From Candidatus Altimarinota bacterium (lineage in GTDB: Bacteria; Patescibacteriota; JACMRA01), in NCBI GenBank assembly GCA_012031925.1, contig JAAUSE010000008.1, positions 1 through 34,340 of the forward strand: a stretch of 34,340 nucleotides of DNA, given 5' to 3'. This document shows positions 16,322 through 23,878 of this stretch, piece after piece. The notes under the pieces were generated by a model, which was not told the origin of the DNA, did not search any database, and worked only from the letters and a program-made list of their open reading frames with translations. Within the stretch, counting starts at the first letter, position 1. Each line of letters begins with the position of its first letter. The position numbers were made by a program, and so were the translations under genes.

Positions 16322-17287
16322 ATGAACCCTATAGAAATATTTAGAACCAATTTTGAGTTTCCTAATCAAACAAGGTTTTATAGAGGAAAGGTAAGGGATG
16401 TCTACGTAATAAAAGATAAATATTTGGTTTTGGTGAATACTGATAGAATATCAGCCTTTGATCAAGTTTTTTGGCAAACAATAAAATACAAAGGTTGTAT
16501 CCTCAATCAAATATCTAATTTTTTCTTTGAATATACGTCTAATCTTCATCAGAATTGGGCGATCACTTCCCCACATCCTTGTGTCACAATTGGACATTAT
16601 TATGCTAGATTACCTTATGAATTTATTGTTCGTCAGCATTTGGATGGATGGGTTTGGAAAGAATATCACCGTGGAATTAGAAGGTTCTGGAATGTTATAC
16701 TTCCTAATAATCTTGAGCGATTCTCAGCTCTACCTAAATTAATTTTTTCAATTACCACGAAGTCTCAATCAGGAAAAGACATACCAGTTTCCTACAATAA
16801 AGTTTTTTCTGAAGCTTATCTAAACCGAAATGAGTTGTATCAAATTAGGGAAATATGCTTTGATCTTTTCCAAAAAGCCTCTAACTTTTATTCTCAAAAA
16901 AATCTTATTTTGGCAGACACCAAATTGGAGTTATCTAAGGACAAAGTAATTCTTGATGAGATTTTTACTCCAGACTGCTCTAGATTGTATAATGCTACCA
17001 ATTATAATCAGAGGTTACAAAAAAGACAAGAAGTGGAAAACTTTTCTAAAGAGGTTTTTAGAAAAATACTGCTGGATTCTGGTTTTGACCCTGTGGAGCT
17101 TGTTAATAAAGAAAACCCTTTACCCTCTATTAGTATTTCGCAACGTCAACTAATCAGCCAAAAATACTCTCATGTTTACAAATCAGTATTTGACAAAGAT
17201 ATTTCTCAAAACAATCCACAAATGTTTAGTTCAAGTATTCTACAAGATATCTATCAATCAACTTGTGAGGCACTAAAAAATCTCTAA
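16322..17287 (+). CDS. purC: SAICAR synthetase homologue (PurC)
   Basis: PurC ligates aspartate to CAIR with ATP in step eight of de novo purine synthesis. The signatures are visible: YRGKVRDVY (20-28), DRISAFDQVF (41-50), a PYEFIVRQHLDG stretch, LADTKLELS and DEIFTPDCSRLY. In textbook form the last two are ADTKFEFG and DE..TPDSSR, so several positions are relaxed. The length, 321 residues, is in the eukaryotic/long bacterial range. TTGAGGA precedes the ATG by seven bases; a TTGACA lies at 16269-16274 without a good -10. A strong terminator follows. No other purine gene is nearby, which is unusual because most Patescibacteria lack the pathway. Confidence 0.88.
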   Translation: MNPIEIFRTNFEFPNQTRFYRGKVRDVYVIKDKYLVLVNTDRISAFDQVFWQTIKYKGCILNQISNFFFEYTSNLHQNWAITSPHPCVTIGHYYARLPYEFIVRQHLDGWVWKEYHRGIRRFWNVILPNNLERFSALPKLIFSITTKSQSGKDIPVSYNKVFSEAYLNRNELYQIREICFDLFQKASNFYSQKNLILADTKLELSKDKVILDEIFTPDCSRLYNATNYNQRLQKRQEVENFSKEVFRKILLDSGFDPVELVNKENPLPSISISQRQLISQKYSHVYKSVFDKDISQNNPQMFSSSILQDIYQSTCEALKNL

Positions 17288-17305
17288 GCCATAAACAATA
17301 ACATA

Positions 17306-17331
17306 CCCACTTAACAATAAGTGGGTTTTTT
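17306..17331 (+). terminator. Rho-independent terminator of purC
   Basis: Perfect 8-base stem CCCACTTA / TAAGTGGG with loop ACAA (17306-17325), followed by six T. Confidence 0.9.
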
Positions 17332-17455
17332 ATTTGCAAATACTATGAGAGCCTATCTTAAAAAGATCAAGCAGTTCTAATTTTAGAATTTTGACCATCT
17401 AGAGTTAAAAAGTTCAAAAATAGCCCCACCTAAAAAAGTAGAGCTAAAGCTTATA

Positions 17456-18196
17456 TCATCTGTGAACTATAATCTTTATTTTTTGACCATTTTGTTGATA
17501 TCTTGTTATAAGATCGTATATCTTGTTCAGTTCTTTCCTGCCAACTCTAATACAGCTTTGGGTTACTCTCGCTGGGATAATAGATTCTACAGGTGGAGCA
17601 CAAACTAAGCCATTTGGACTTTTGGATATGCTTTGTTTGTCCCAGTTAAAATAATTAACTGGATTTTTTGCTTGCATATACCAATCTTGGGCTGCTCTAC
17701 TACAATTAGTAATTTCAGAGTGAAATGCTGCCAAACCTTGACCTGGTTGAAGTGTACGAAAATTACCATCTTTATCAACCTTATCTATCATAATTGGAGA
17801 GTATACTACTTTGTCAGGAGACCCCCATGGTGCAAGGTTTATGAACTGAGTAAAGATTTTTTCTCCTTGAGTCAGTTGGTATTTAGCCGGATAGTACCAT
17901 CCATCGTTATTAATATCACAATCTCCGTTTGGATTTTTTTGCTGACAAGGTGGTATGTATCTAACCCAGTATTCTCCTGGAGGTAGCTCAATTGAACGGC
18001 TAGGGATTGAAGTTTTAGCTTGGATAAAATGTTTTTTACCATTATGATTAATTACAACTTTTCCTTTTGATTGAAAAAGTTCAATGTAAGGATCTTTTGC
18101 TATTACTAGTTCTTTAGAATTAGCATCACAAACAGATCCAAATACCACAGCTACAGAAACTATTAAAACCTTACAAATAGTTTTGGTCTTGTTCAA
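17456..18196 (-). CDS. Secreted L,D-transpeptidase-like (YkuD) protein with altered active-site motif
   Basis: L,D-transpeptidases cross-link peptidoglycan 3-3 or anchor proteins. I start it at the TTG at 18196, because TTTTGAGGA lies ten bases upstream and the next residues form a signal peptide (MNKTKTICKVLIVSVAVVFG). That gives 246 residues; the frame is open from a GTG at 18235. Conserved features are PPGEY (72-76), LAPWGSP (121-127), FHSEI (158-162) and a C-terminal SCIRVGRKEL with Cys215 as the expected nucleophile. The YkuD motif is normally (S/T)HGC(I/V)R; here QSC replaces HGC. Its neighbour at 18308-19003 is a paralogue with the canonical form. Activity may be reduced or changed. 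Confidence 0.82.
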   Translation of the reverse strand: MNKTKTICKVLIVSVAVVFGSVCDANSKELVIAKDPYIELFQSKGKVVINHNGKKHFIQAKTSIPSRSIELPPGEYWVRYIPPCQQKNPNGDCDINNDGWYYPAKYQLTQGEKIFTQFINLAPWGSPDKVVYSPIMIDKVDKDGNFRTLQPGQGLAAFHSEITNCSRAAQDWYMQAKNPVNYFNWDKQSISKSPNGLVCAPPVESIIPARVTQSCIRVGRKELNKIYDLITRYQQNGQKIKIIVHR

Positions 18197-18255
18197 AATA
18201 AATTTTTCCTCAAAACAATAGTTGAGCACTAGCACAACAAGTCTTTTTTGGCAAG

Positions 18256-18285
18256 AAAAAAACTCTACCTTGAATTAGTAGAGTT
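18256..18285 (-). terminator. Rho-independent terminator
   Basis: On the minus strand AACTCTAC / GTAGAGTT (18285-18278 with 18268-18261), nine-base loop, then a run of T. It lies just after the second L,D-transpeptidase gene. Confidence 0.85.
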
Positions 18286-18307
18286 GTGAAATATTTAGAA
18301 CCAATAT

Positions 18308-19003
18308 CTATGGTAAGACTATAATCTTTGGATTGTAACCAGTTGATAGACTATCTGTGATCTCTGTGTAGAGATCCCACAAATCATACCATCCTAGTCT
18401 AACACAACCGTGTGTTTCATACCTTGGTACGATGGTTTTTGGCGGAGGGTTACACCCTTTGGATATTCCTGCAGGATCCTTTCCAAAATAATCTACTGAA
18501 TTAGAAGACTGGAAATAATTATCAACGCCCAGAGAGTTGCAAGTAACTATTTCACTATGAAACGCATTCACGAAACCCTTTGAGTCGATTTTGCCAGAAT
18601 TTTTTACGAAAAACATTGGTAACCAATTGGCTTTGTGAGGTGAGCCCCACGCTGTCAACTGATTGACTTGTTTGGGTATTTTTTTGCCATTTACTTCACC
18701 ATATTTTTTTGGCATAGCAAAGCCATATTTGTTTTTTTGGCATAGCAAAGATTGAGTTTGCCTATTACACCAAGGCAAAAACTCAATTCCTAGTGTATAC
18801 TCACCAACTGGAATCAAATGAGATTGGTTCCTTTTTGGAGTAACTGCTTTGTAGGTTCTTTTAGAACCGTCAAGTTTTTGCAAAGTCACTTTTTGGGCAA
18901 GCTGATCAATAGTTATTGTAAGAGCCTGCGAGGCCTCAGCCAAAACAAAACTACTCACAAAGACACCAATAGCAGTCGACAAAAACAGTATTGACTTTTT
19001 CAT
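18308..19003 (-). CDS. Secreted L,D-transpeptidase (YkuD family)
   Basis: The ATG at 19003 is chosen because AGAGGA lies eight bases upstream and the product then starts with a signal peptide (MKKSILFLSTAIGVFVSSFVLAEA, cut near 26). That gives 231 residues; an extension to 19096 would cross the promoter. Domain features are PVGEYTLGI (65-73), TAWGSPH (118-124), FHSEI (148-152) and the catalytic THGCVRLG (197-204) with Cys200. It is transcribed with the same polarity as its paralogue but is separated from it by a terminator, and each has its own ribosome-binding site. It probably acts on the wall outside the membrane. A 28-base partial tandem duplication (18704-18750) lies in the middle of the gene. 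Confidence 0.9.
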   Translation of the reverse strand: MKKSILFLSTAIGVFVSSFVLAEASQALTITIDQLAQKVTLQKLDGSKRTYKAVTPKRNQSHLIPVGEYTLGIEFLPWCNRQTQSLLCQKNKYGFAMPKKYGEVNGKKIPKQVNQLTAWGSPHKANWLPMFFVKNSGKIDSKGFVNAFHSEIVTCNSLGVDNYFQSSNSVDYFGKDPAGISKGCNPPPKTIVPRYETHGCVRLGWYDLWDLYTEITDSLSTGYNPKIIVLP

Positions 19004-19030
19004 AACTTCCTCTAATGTTTGAATATTATA

Positions 19031-19059
19031 TATATAGCATACAAACAGGTCTTTGTCAA
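19031..19059 (-). promoter_or_regulatory. Promoter of the second L,D-transpeptidase gene
   Basis: TTGACA (19059-19054), 17 bases, TATATA (19036-19031) on the minus strand. Start near 19024, leader about 21 bases holding the AGAGGA site. Confidence 0.8.
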
Positions 19060-19069
19060 GAAAATAAAT

Positions 19070-19103
19070 AAAAAAAAAGTAGTCTATGAAAAACATAGAC
19101 TAC
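19070..19103 (-). terminator. Strong rho-independent terminator
   Basis: Perfect 10-base stem GTAGTCTATG / CATAGACTAC (19103-19094 with 19088-19079), five-base loop, then nine T on the minus strand. It separates the repetitive secreted protein from the L,D-transpeptidase gene. Confidence 0.92.
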
Positions 19104-19127
19104 AGATTACTTCAAATCAAACAAAAC

Positions 19128-20345
19128 TTAAAAAAGAGTTGCGGGGTTCAATTTGATTGAAGGAGTTGCTTTGGTTGGAGTGGTAGGAACATACTCAGGT
19201 AATGGGGTTTCCACAACCGTTGTTGTTTTCACTTCCGCACCGCACAGCAGAGCTTGTTGAGTTGCAACTCGTGTTTGAGTCGCTTCCCACTTGGCTTGTG
19301 TGCTATACATTGCATCAAGAGATGCAATCACCTCTGCAACCGCTAATTTGATTTCACTATCCTTCATGTCAGTCGTGCGACGGAACATGGAGGCGTAAGA
19401 GTTCTTAGCAATGGGTCGCATAGCAGCCCAACTAGAACCAAGAGCAATTTGCTGTTGAACATTAGTAGTGATCTGCATGTTCATCTGCTCTAATAGACCT
19501 TTTTGTTGATCGTTAAATGATTGCCAGGAAACCCCGAAGGATCCTCCCAAGCCACCAAATTGAGACAAACCAAATCCTACACCGTTACTTTTAGCAGCCA
19601 CATTGGTGCTAGAAAGTGGGATACCACAAGCATTGTAAATTGTTAAGCTTGTGATCCCAGGTGTCGCATTATCAATATTAACTGAGGTGTCGCGAGCATC
19701 TTCACGTGCATCAATCTCTGTCTTGATGACATTAACTGACTTATCGGAAGCGTCAACAAGAGTTGTCGTTTTTTGATCACCTGTTTGGTTTTTGTTACCA
19801 TTCAAGTTAGCGTTTTTGGAGCTAGCATCAGTTGCCTGAATACCAACTTGCTTCTGATCTCCACCTTTAACAATACCAACTTGTTTGTTGTCAACATCAT
19901 TGACATCTGTAGTCTTGATATCGTTACCATTCTTGACACCAACTTCAGTTTTTTGATTTTGGGAATTCAAGTTAAGCGAATTACCAGAATCTTTGACCTG
20001 AGAGCTAGAATTAGCGTCAGCATCAGAGTGAGATTTGGAATGGGCGTCACCGCCTGTACCAACACCAATACCGACACCTGTAGAACTTGAGTGAGAATCT
20101 GCATCTCCACCATAAGCTTTGTTGCTGTTAGAGTTTTTGTTGACTCCAATTGCTGTTGCATCAGCATCTCCACCGTAAGCCTTTTGATCTTGATTTTGGA
20201 GTTGATCCTGCTTCTGATCCTGTTTCTGATCTCCACCATTTTCAAAAGGAGGAGGTGTTACAGGAGGACTTGGTTTCTCCGTAGCAAAAACAGGCGTAGT
20301 AGCCAAAGCTAATAAAACAGTAAGCAAAAATGAATTAACTTTCAT
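19128..20345 (-). CDS. Repetitive secreted protein of unknown function
   Basis: 405 residues from the ATG at 20345 (GGAG eight bases upstream); the frame is open from a TTG at 20378. A signal peptide ends at VFATEK near residue 22. A Pro-rich stretch follows, then about 180 residues of low-complexity Gly/Asp/Gln/Asn/Ser repeats (KAYGGDADATAIG, KAYGGDADSHSSS, GGDAHSKSHSDADAN, and repeated DQKQ). The C-terminal half (about 235-380) is more ordered, with a Gly-rich strand stretch, a helix with a QMNMQITTNVQQQ core and a Cys pair (NACGIPL and LLCGAE). It ends in a Pro/Thr tail. It resembles a surface or matrix protein. Gly/Asp runs suggest calcium or water binding, but that is guesswork. Confidence 0.7.
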   Translation of the reverse strand: MKVNSFLLTVLLALATTPVFATEKPSPPVTPPPFENGGDQKQDQKQDQLQNQDQKAYGGDADATAIGVNKNSNSNKAYGGDADSHSSSTGVGIGVGTGGDAHSKSHSDADANSSSQVKDSGNSLNLNSQNQKTEVGVKNGNDIKTTDVNDVDNKQVGIVKGGDQKQVGIQATDASSKNANLNGNKNQTGDQKTTTLVDASDKSVNVIKTEIDAREDARDTSVNIDNATPGITSLTIYNACGIPLSSTNVAAKSNGVGFGLSQFGGLGGSFGVSWQSFNDQQKGLLEQMNMQITTNVQQQIALGSSWAAMRPIAKNSYASMFRRTTDMKDSEIKLAVAEVIASLDAMYSTQAKWEATQTRVATQQALLCGAEVKTTTVVETPLPEYVPTTPTKATPSIKLNPATLF

Positions 20346-20634
20346 TAAATTTCTCCAGATTGTTTCCACGATATTCAAATCATCAAAATCCCAACAACCA
20401 AATAGTTAGGTTAGCTGGTGATTCCTCTGATTTCTAAAAGTCAACTTATCACAAAAAAAAGGTACTGTCAAGAGCTATCAACCAAAAAATTCCAATAAGT
20501 CTCTATTTAATCACAAAAACATTAGTAATTTTTAATTTATTTTACATAAATAATCTTCAAACTCTATTAACATACATCGATTTAACCACATATAACTTGT
20601 TATTTTTGCTCTAACATATAGGGTAAAAACATTA
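20346..20634. other. AT-rich intergenic stretch
   Basis: Between the secreted protein and the sigma gene leader. Apart from the weak minus-strand promoter at 20471-20443 and the GGAG site, I see no open frame, hairpin or repeat of note. Confidence 0.5.
20443..20471 (-). promoter_or_regulatory. Possible promoter of the repetitive secreted protein
   Basis: TTGACA (20471-20466), 17 bases, TAAGTT (20448-20443) on the minus strand. The -10 is weak (3 of 6). The leader would be about 95 bases. Confidence 0.4.
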
Positions 20635-20662
20635 TTGACAAATCTTTCAAAAAACATAATAC
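20635..20662 (+). promoter_or_regulatory. Possible promoter upstream of the sigma gene
   Basis: TTGACA (20635-20640), 16 bases, TAATAC (20657-20662). It would give a leader of about 200 bases before the sigma start codon at 20867. A nearer -10 (TACAAT, 20845-20850) lacks a clear -35. Confidence 0.4.
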
Positions 20663-20680
20663 TTCACCATTAGTAATTAG

Positions 20681-20857
20681 ATGCATTCTTCACGCCAGCC
20701 AAAGTCTTGGTTAAATAGCTTTAGTGGGACATATAGCTCCCGTAATCAGCCTACACAGTTGCTTGCCATTTTGGGCAAGACATTCCGTTTGTCTAGCAAT
20801 TTTTATTTACATTTTTTCACATCTTATCAAAAACTTCTTTTTACTACAATCCAATAA
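20681..20857 (+). CDS. Possible 58-codon upstream frame or structured leader of the sigma gene
   Basis: An ATG at 20681 opens 58 codons ending in TAA ten bases before the sigma ATG, in the same reading frame as that ATG. The product would be Ser/Arg-rich without a clear fold. Base composition here (about 20690-20800) is visibly richer in G and C than the surroundings. Short hairpins occur: CTTGCC/GGCAAG at 20762-20779 and GGGA/TCCC at about 20727-20742. It could therefore be a leader peptide, an untranslated regulatory leader or a small RNA. No ribosome-binding site is seen, but a weak promoter places the start 12 bases upstream. Confidence 0.3.
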   Translation: MHSSRQPKSWLNSFSGTYSSRNQPTQLLAILGKTFRLSSNFYLHFFTSYQKLLFTTIQ

Positions 20858-20866
20858 ACTCTAACT

Positions 20867-23007
20867 ATGTCAAAAAAACCATCGCCGAGACTCTTAAAAA
20901 CAACAAAAAAGAAGAATCTACAGCCAAAAAGTCTTCTGCAAATCGCAAAAGGTTAACTATTGGTTCGGCTAACAAAAACCGAGCAAACATTCCCAAAATA
21001 ACTAAAATCTTCAAAAAAAAGCCCACAATTCCAGATCTGAATCGATCGAAAGAAGCACTGGAAACAGTCAAGACTAGAAGAGCCATCAAAAAAGCTAACC
21101 CCAATGAGCTAGTGACTCGTAAAGGTATTTTGGGTTTGAATCTAACTTCAACAGCTGATGAGAATCGAAAAGCTGCTTTATCTGACAGTTCAATTGAGCA
21201 AAGGGGTTCCAGAAGGTACCGTGTCACCAAAGATGGTGTGAAGGTCAAAATGAAAAAAATTACCAAAAAACGTAATGAAAAGAGTAAAAAAAGAACACTC
21301 AAAAAATTCATTGATAATGATGCTAATCTATATCCAGAATTCCAAAGCCAAGATGAAAAATTCAAACAAGAGGCTATTGAAGTCATAAAACAAGGAGTTT
21401 CTCGTGGGTTTGTCACAGAGGATGAGCTTCTTTATCTAATCCCAGAACCTGAAAATAATATCGAACTAGTAGAAGATATCATGGATCTTTGTGAAGACTC
21501 AGGAGCTCCTGTAAAATTTGATAGTACTTTGGATACCCTTTGGGATGCTTTAGAAAACGAAGAAGAAGTAAAAAAACGAGAGCTTGAACTAGCCACCAAA
21601 CTCAAGGGAACTCTTGCAGGTGATGTTTCTGGTAATGACCTCAAAGATGATGCAGTCCAGAATTATATTCGTGATATTTCTCGCTATCCGCTACTCACTA
21701 AAGAAGAAGAGGTAGAGTTAGCCAAAAGAATAGAGCAAGGTGATCAAGCTGCCAAACTGACTTTGTGCAATTCTAATTTGAGATTAATTGTGCACTCAGC
21801 CAAAAAATACATGGGTCGCAACTTAGCTTTTTTGGATCTAATTCAAGAAGGAAATATTGGTCTTCTTAGAGCTGTAGAAAAATTTGACTGGAGGAGAGGT
21901 TACAAATTCTCAACTTATGCAAGTTACTGGATTGACCAAAGTATACGTCGTGCTTTGGCTGACCAATCTAGACCAATTCGACTTCCAGTACACGTTGAAG
22001 AAAAACTTAATAGATTTAAAAAAGAAAAAAGAGCTTTGGTAGATGAATTAGGCCGCGAACCGAGTGATGAAGAGATAGCAGAGAAGTTGGAAGTAGATAT
22101 TGACACTGTCTATTATTTCAAAAGAATTAGCCAAGACACAGTTTCAATTGATACAATGGTTGGTCACAGCGAAGATAGTGATACTCAAGTAGTTGAGACC
22201 ATTGAAGATAATCGTACTACTGCCCCAATTGATGTTGCTTCTAACAAAATCCTTCGTGATTACATGATGGAAATTGTGGATGATTGTCTTGAACCTAGAG
22301 AAAAAAAGGTGATTTTACTTCGTTTTGGTTTGGATGGTACTGGTGTTGCCCATACTCTTGAAGAAATTGGAGAAGTCTTTCAAGTAACTCGTGAACGTGT
22401 CAGACAGATTGAAGAGGTTGCACTCAATAAGGTTCGCCAGCATCAAGGTAGCTACAAATTAGTGGATTTTTTGGAGGGTATTCACCCACAAACTTTTGCT
22501 CCTTCGAGTTACAAGAAAGATAGTGATGTGGAGCTTGATATTCAGTTCAACAAAAAGATAAATCTTGAAAAAACTATTGCTACTATTGTAGAACAAATCA
22601 ACTCTAATGCCTGTTCTTTATATTTTCTTAGGGGGGAGATGGGAGCTGGTAAAACTAGAGTGGTCATAGATGTTTGCAAAAAAATTAGCACCATTGAAGA
22701 AGCTTCTTCCCCAACATTTTCTTTGATGCAAAAATATCAACTAAGTAGTGGTAGTAGTGCCAAAAATTCTGCTAGCTTTGAGAACGCAACCCATATAGAT
22801 CTTCATAGGCTAAAAAATCTCACACAAGAAGACCTTGGCTGGATTGAAGAGGAGCTAATCAACACTCATAACATTATTTTTGTGGAATGGCCAGAAAAAC
22901 TCCTCAAGAAACAACATCTTATTCAATTTTTAGGTCGCAAATATCTAGTTATAGAGTGTAAGATAGGTAAAAAAGGTGACCATTATTTTAGAATCAAAGA
23001 AAATTAA
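20867..23007 (+). CDS. rpoD: Primary sigma factor (RpoD) fused to TsaE, with a one-base frameshift near the start
   Basis: The uninterrupted frame starts only at GTG 21112 (631 residues). Upstream the same frame keeps lysine-rich coding sequence back to about 20870, where it meets ATG 20867 if the A7 run at 20872-20878 had eight A; this would add 82 residues beginning MSKKTIAETLKN. In 21112 numbering: region 1.1 about 75-155, region 2 about 215-290 (DLIQEGNIGLLRAVEKFD; YASYWIDQSIRRAL), region 3 about 295-375, region 4 about 392-445 with the helix-turn-helix TLEEIGEVF and RERVRQIE. After the normal sigma end (KLVDFLE) a 25-residue linker leads to a full TsaE domain: Walker A GEMGAGKT (508-515), SPTF (533-536), HIDLHRL and FVEWPEKL. 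TsaE is the ATPase of t6A37 tRNA modification. Confidence 0.92.
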
Positions 23008-23035
23008 AAAATTTACTCAAAATTTCTAAAAATTC

Positions 23036-23069
23036 GTAAAAAAAGATGCCCAAAAAATCTGAGCATCTT
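23036..23069 (-). terminator. Terminator between the sigma gene and the coiled-coil gene
   Basis: AAGATGC / GCATCTT stem (23043-23049 with 23063-23069). On the minus strand it is followed by a run of T, so it terminates the gene ending at 23095. On the plus strand it lacks a T run. Confidence 0.75.
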
Positions 23070-23094
23070 AAGTGTTTTGAAATCCTAACTATGG

Positions 23095-23699
23095 TTAAAA
23101 GAAACCTTTCCTTCTATTTGAAGAAGATTGATCAAGCTTAATCTCTTGAACTTCTTTGAGAATTGCTTTAATTTCAGCATTTTGTTCAGCATCACGCTTG
23201 GCTTGTTCAGCATCACGCTTGGCTTGTTCAGCATCACGCTTGGCTTCTGCAAGTTCTCTATTGCGGTCAAGCCTTTGGCTTGTTAAACTAATTCTCCTAT
23301 CTAGTTCAGCAAGTAAATCCATATCACCTTTCTCCTGTATTGTTAGATATAATTTATTTCCAAATCCTGTCACCAAGCCAATCACGGAAACTAATAAAGG
23401 TATAATCCAATTAGCTCCATTTGTCAAAACATCAAGCTTCCAATAGCTCAATTCAGTCCCCCAATTGCTCAATACCAATTGCAAAACAATAGTGATTGAT
23501 GTTGGGTAAAAACTAGAGAAAGTGGGTTGGTCAAAAACCACTCACCATATGTAATTCTTTTTAGTCTACCTTCTTTTAGAAGGTTCTCAATACTAGCTAT
23601 CCTAGATTCTAGCATCAAAGTGTATTCTACACTAGACTCAGGGTTGGTAGAGTTGATAGCAACATCAACAGGATCACAAGTTTGATCTTCATTTGGCAC
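23095..23699 (-). CDS. Membrane/coiled-coil protein of unknown function, frameshifted
   Basis: Two overlapping frames on this strand make one protein. The first (from GTG 23699) gives MPNEDQTCDPVD and a helical region ending at YGEWF. The second resumes with DQPTFSSFYPTS and runs to 23095. Adding one T to the five at 23537-23533 joins them into about 200 residues, so a one-base loss is the simple reading. Two hydrophobic segments follow (near SITIVLQLVL and NWIIPLLVSVIGLVTGF). A charged coiled coil with three copies of AKRDAEQ comes next, then a basic end. I recognise no family. TTGACA-N17-TATATT lies 22-29 bases before the GTG start. A second ATG at 23713 is out of frame. Confidence 0.65.
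23182..23248 (-). repeat. Three 21-base tandem repeats inside the coiled-coil gene
   Basis: Three near-identical 21-base units encode AKRDAEQ in tandem. The seven-residue period matches the heptad of a coiled coil, so copy-number change would lengthen the rod without breaking the frame. Confidence 0.85.
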
Positions 23700-23727
23700 G
23701 ATATATACTCCATGAAATAATATAAGC

Positions 23728-23756
23728 AATATAACACAAATATCCAGACTTGTCAA
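23728..23756 (-). promoter_or_regulatory. Promoter of the coiled-coil gene
   Basis: TTGACA (23756-23751), 17 bases, TATATT (23733-23728) on the minus strand. Start near 23721, which rules out the longer frame beginning at 23813 and supports the GTG at 23699. Confidence 0.75.
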
Positions 23757-23878
23757 AACTTGACAGGTTCGACACGTAAAACAGAATGACAAATACCTTT
23801 TACTTACATCCACATCTTACAAATTGATTTACAGATACTGCAGGTTTCGTGTATCGACATGCAATATCAAACAAGTTC

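Noticed and set aside
17456-18235. GTG at 18235 as the start of the first L,D-transpeptidase
   Set aside because: The TTTTGAGGA ribosome-binding site and the signal peptide only make sense with the TTG at 18196.
19773-20312. Long opposite-strand and alternate frames inside the repetitive secreted protein gene
   Set aside because: They are shadows of a low-complexity coding sequence; only the minus-strand frame has a signal peptide, ribosome-binding site and terminator.
20762-20779. CTTGCC/GGCAAG hairpin as a terminator before the sigma gene
   Set aside because: The stem is short and not followed by a T run; the next T-rich stretch is interrupted and too far away.
21112-23007. Reading sigma and TsaE as two separate genes
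   Set aside because: No stop or ATG lies between them. The linker reads naturally and both domains are in one frame.
23157-23250. CRISPR-like array at the 21-base repeats
   Set aside because: Repeats are contiguous without spacers, lie in a coding frame and encode a coiled-coil heptad.
23528-23545. Programmed -1 frameshift in the coiled-coil gene
   Set aside because: The sequence around the T5 run does not fit an X XXY YYZ slippery heptamer in the incoming frame and no downstream stem-loop is placed for it. A lost base is simpler, and three other sites show the same defect.
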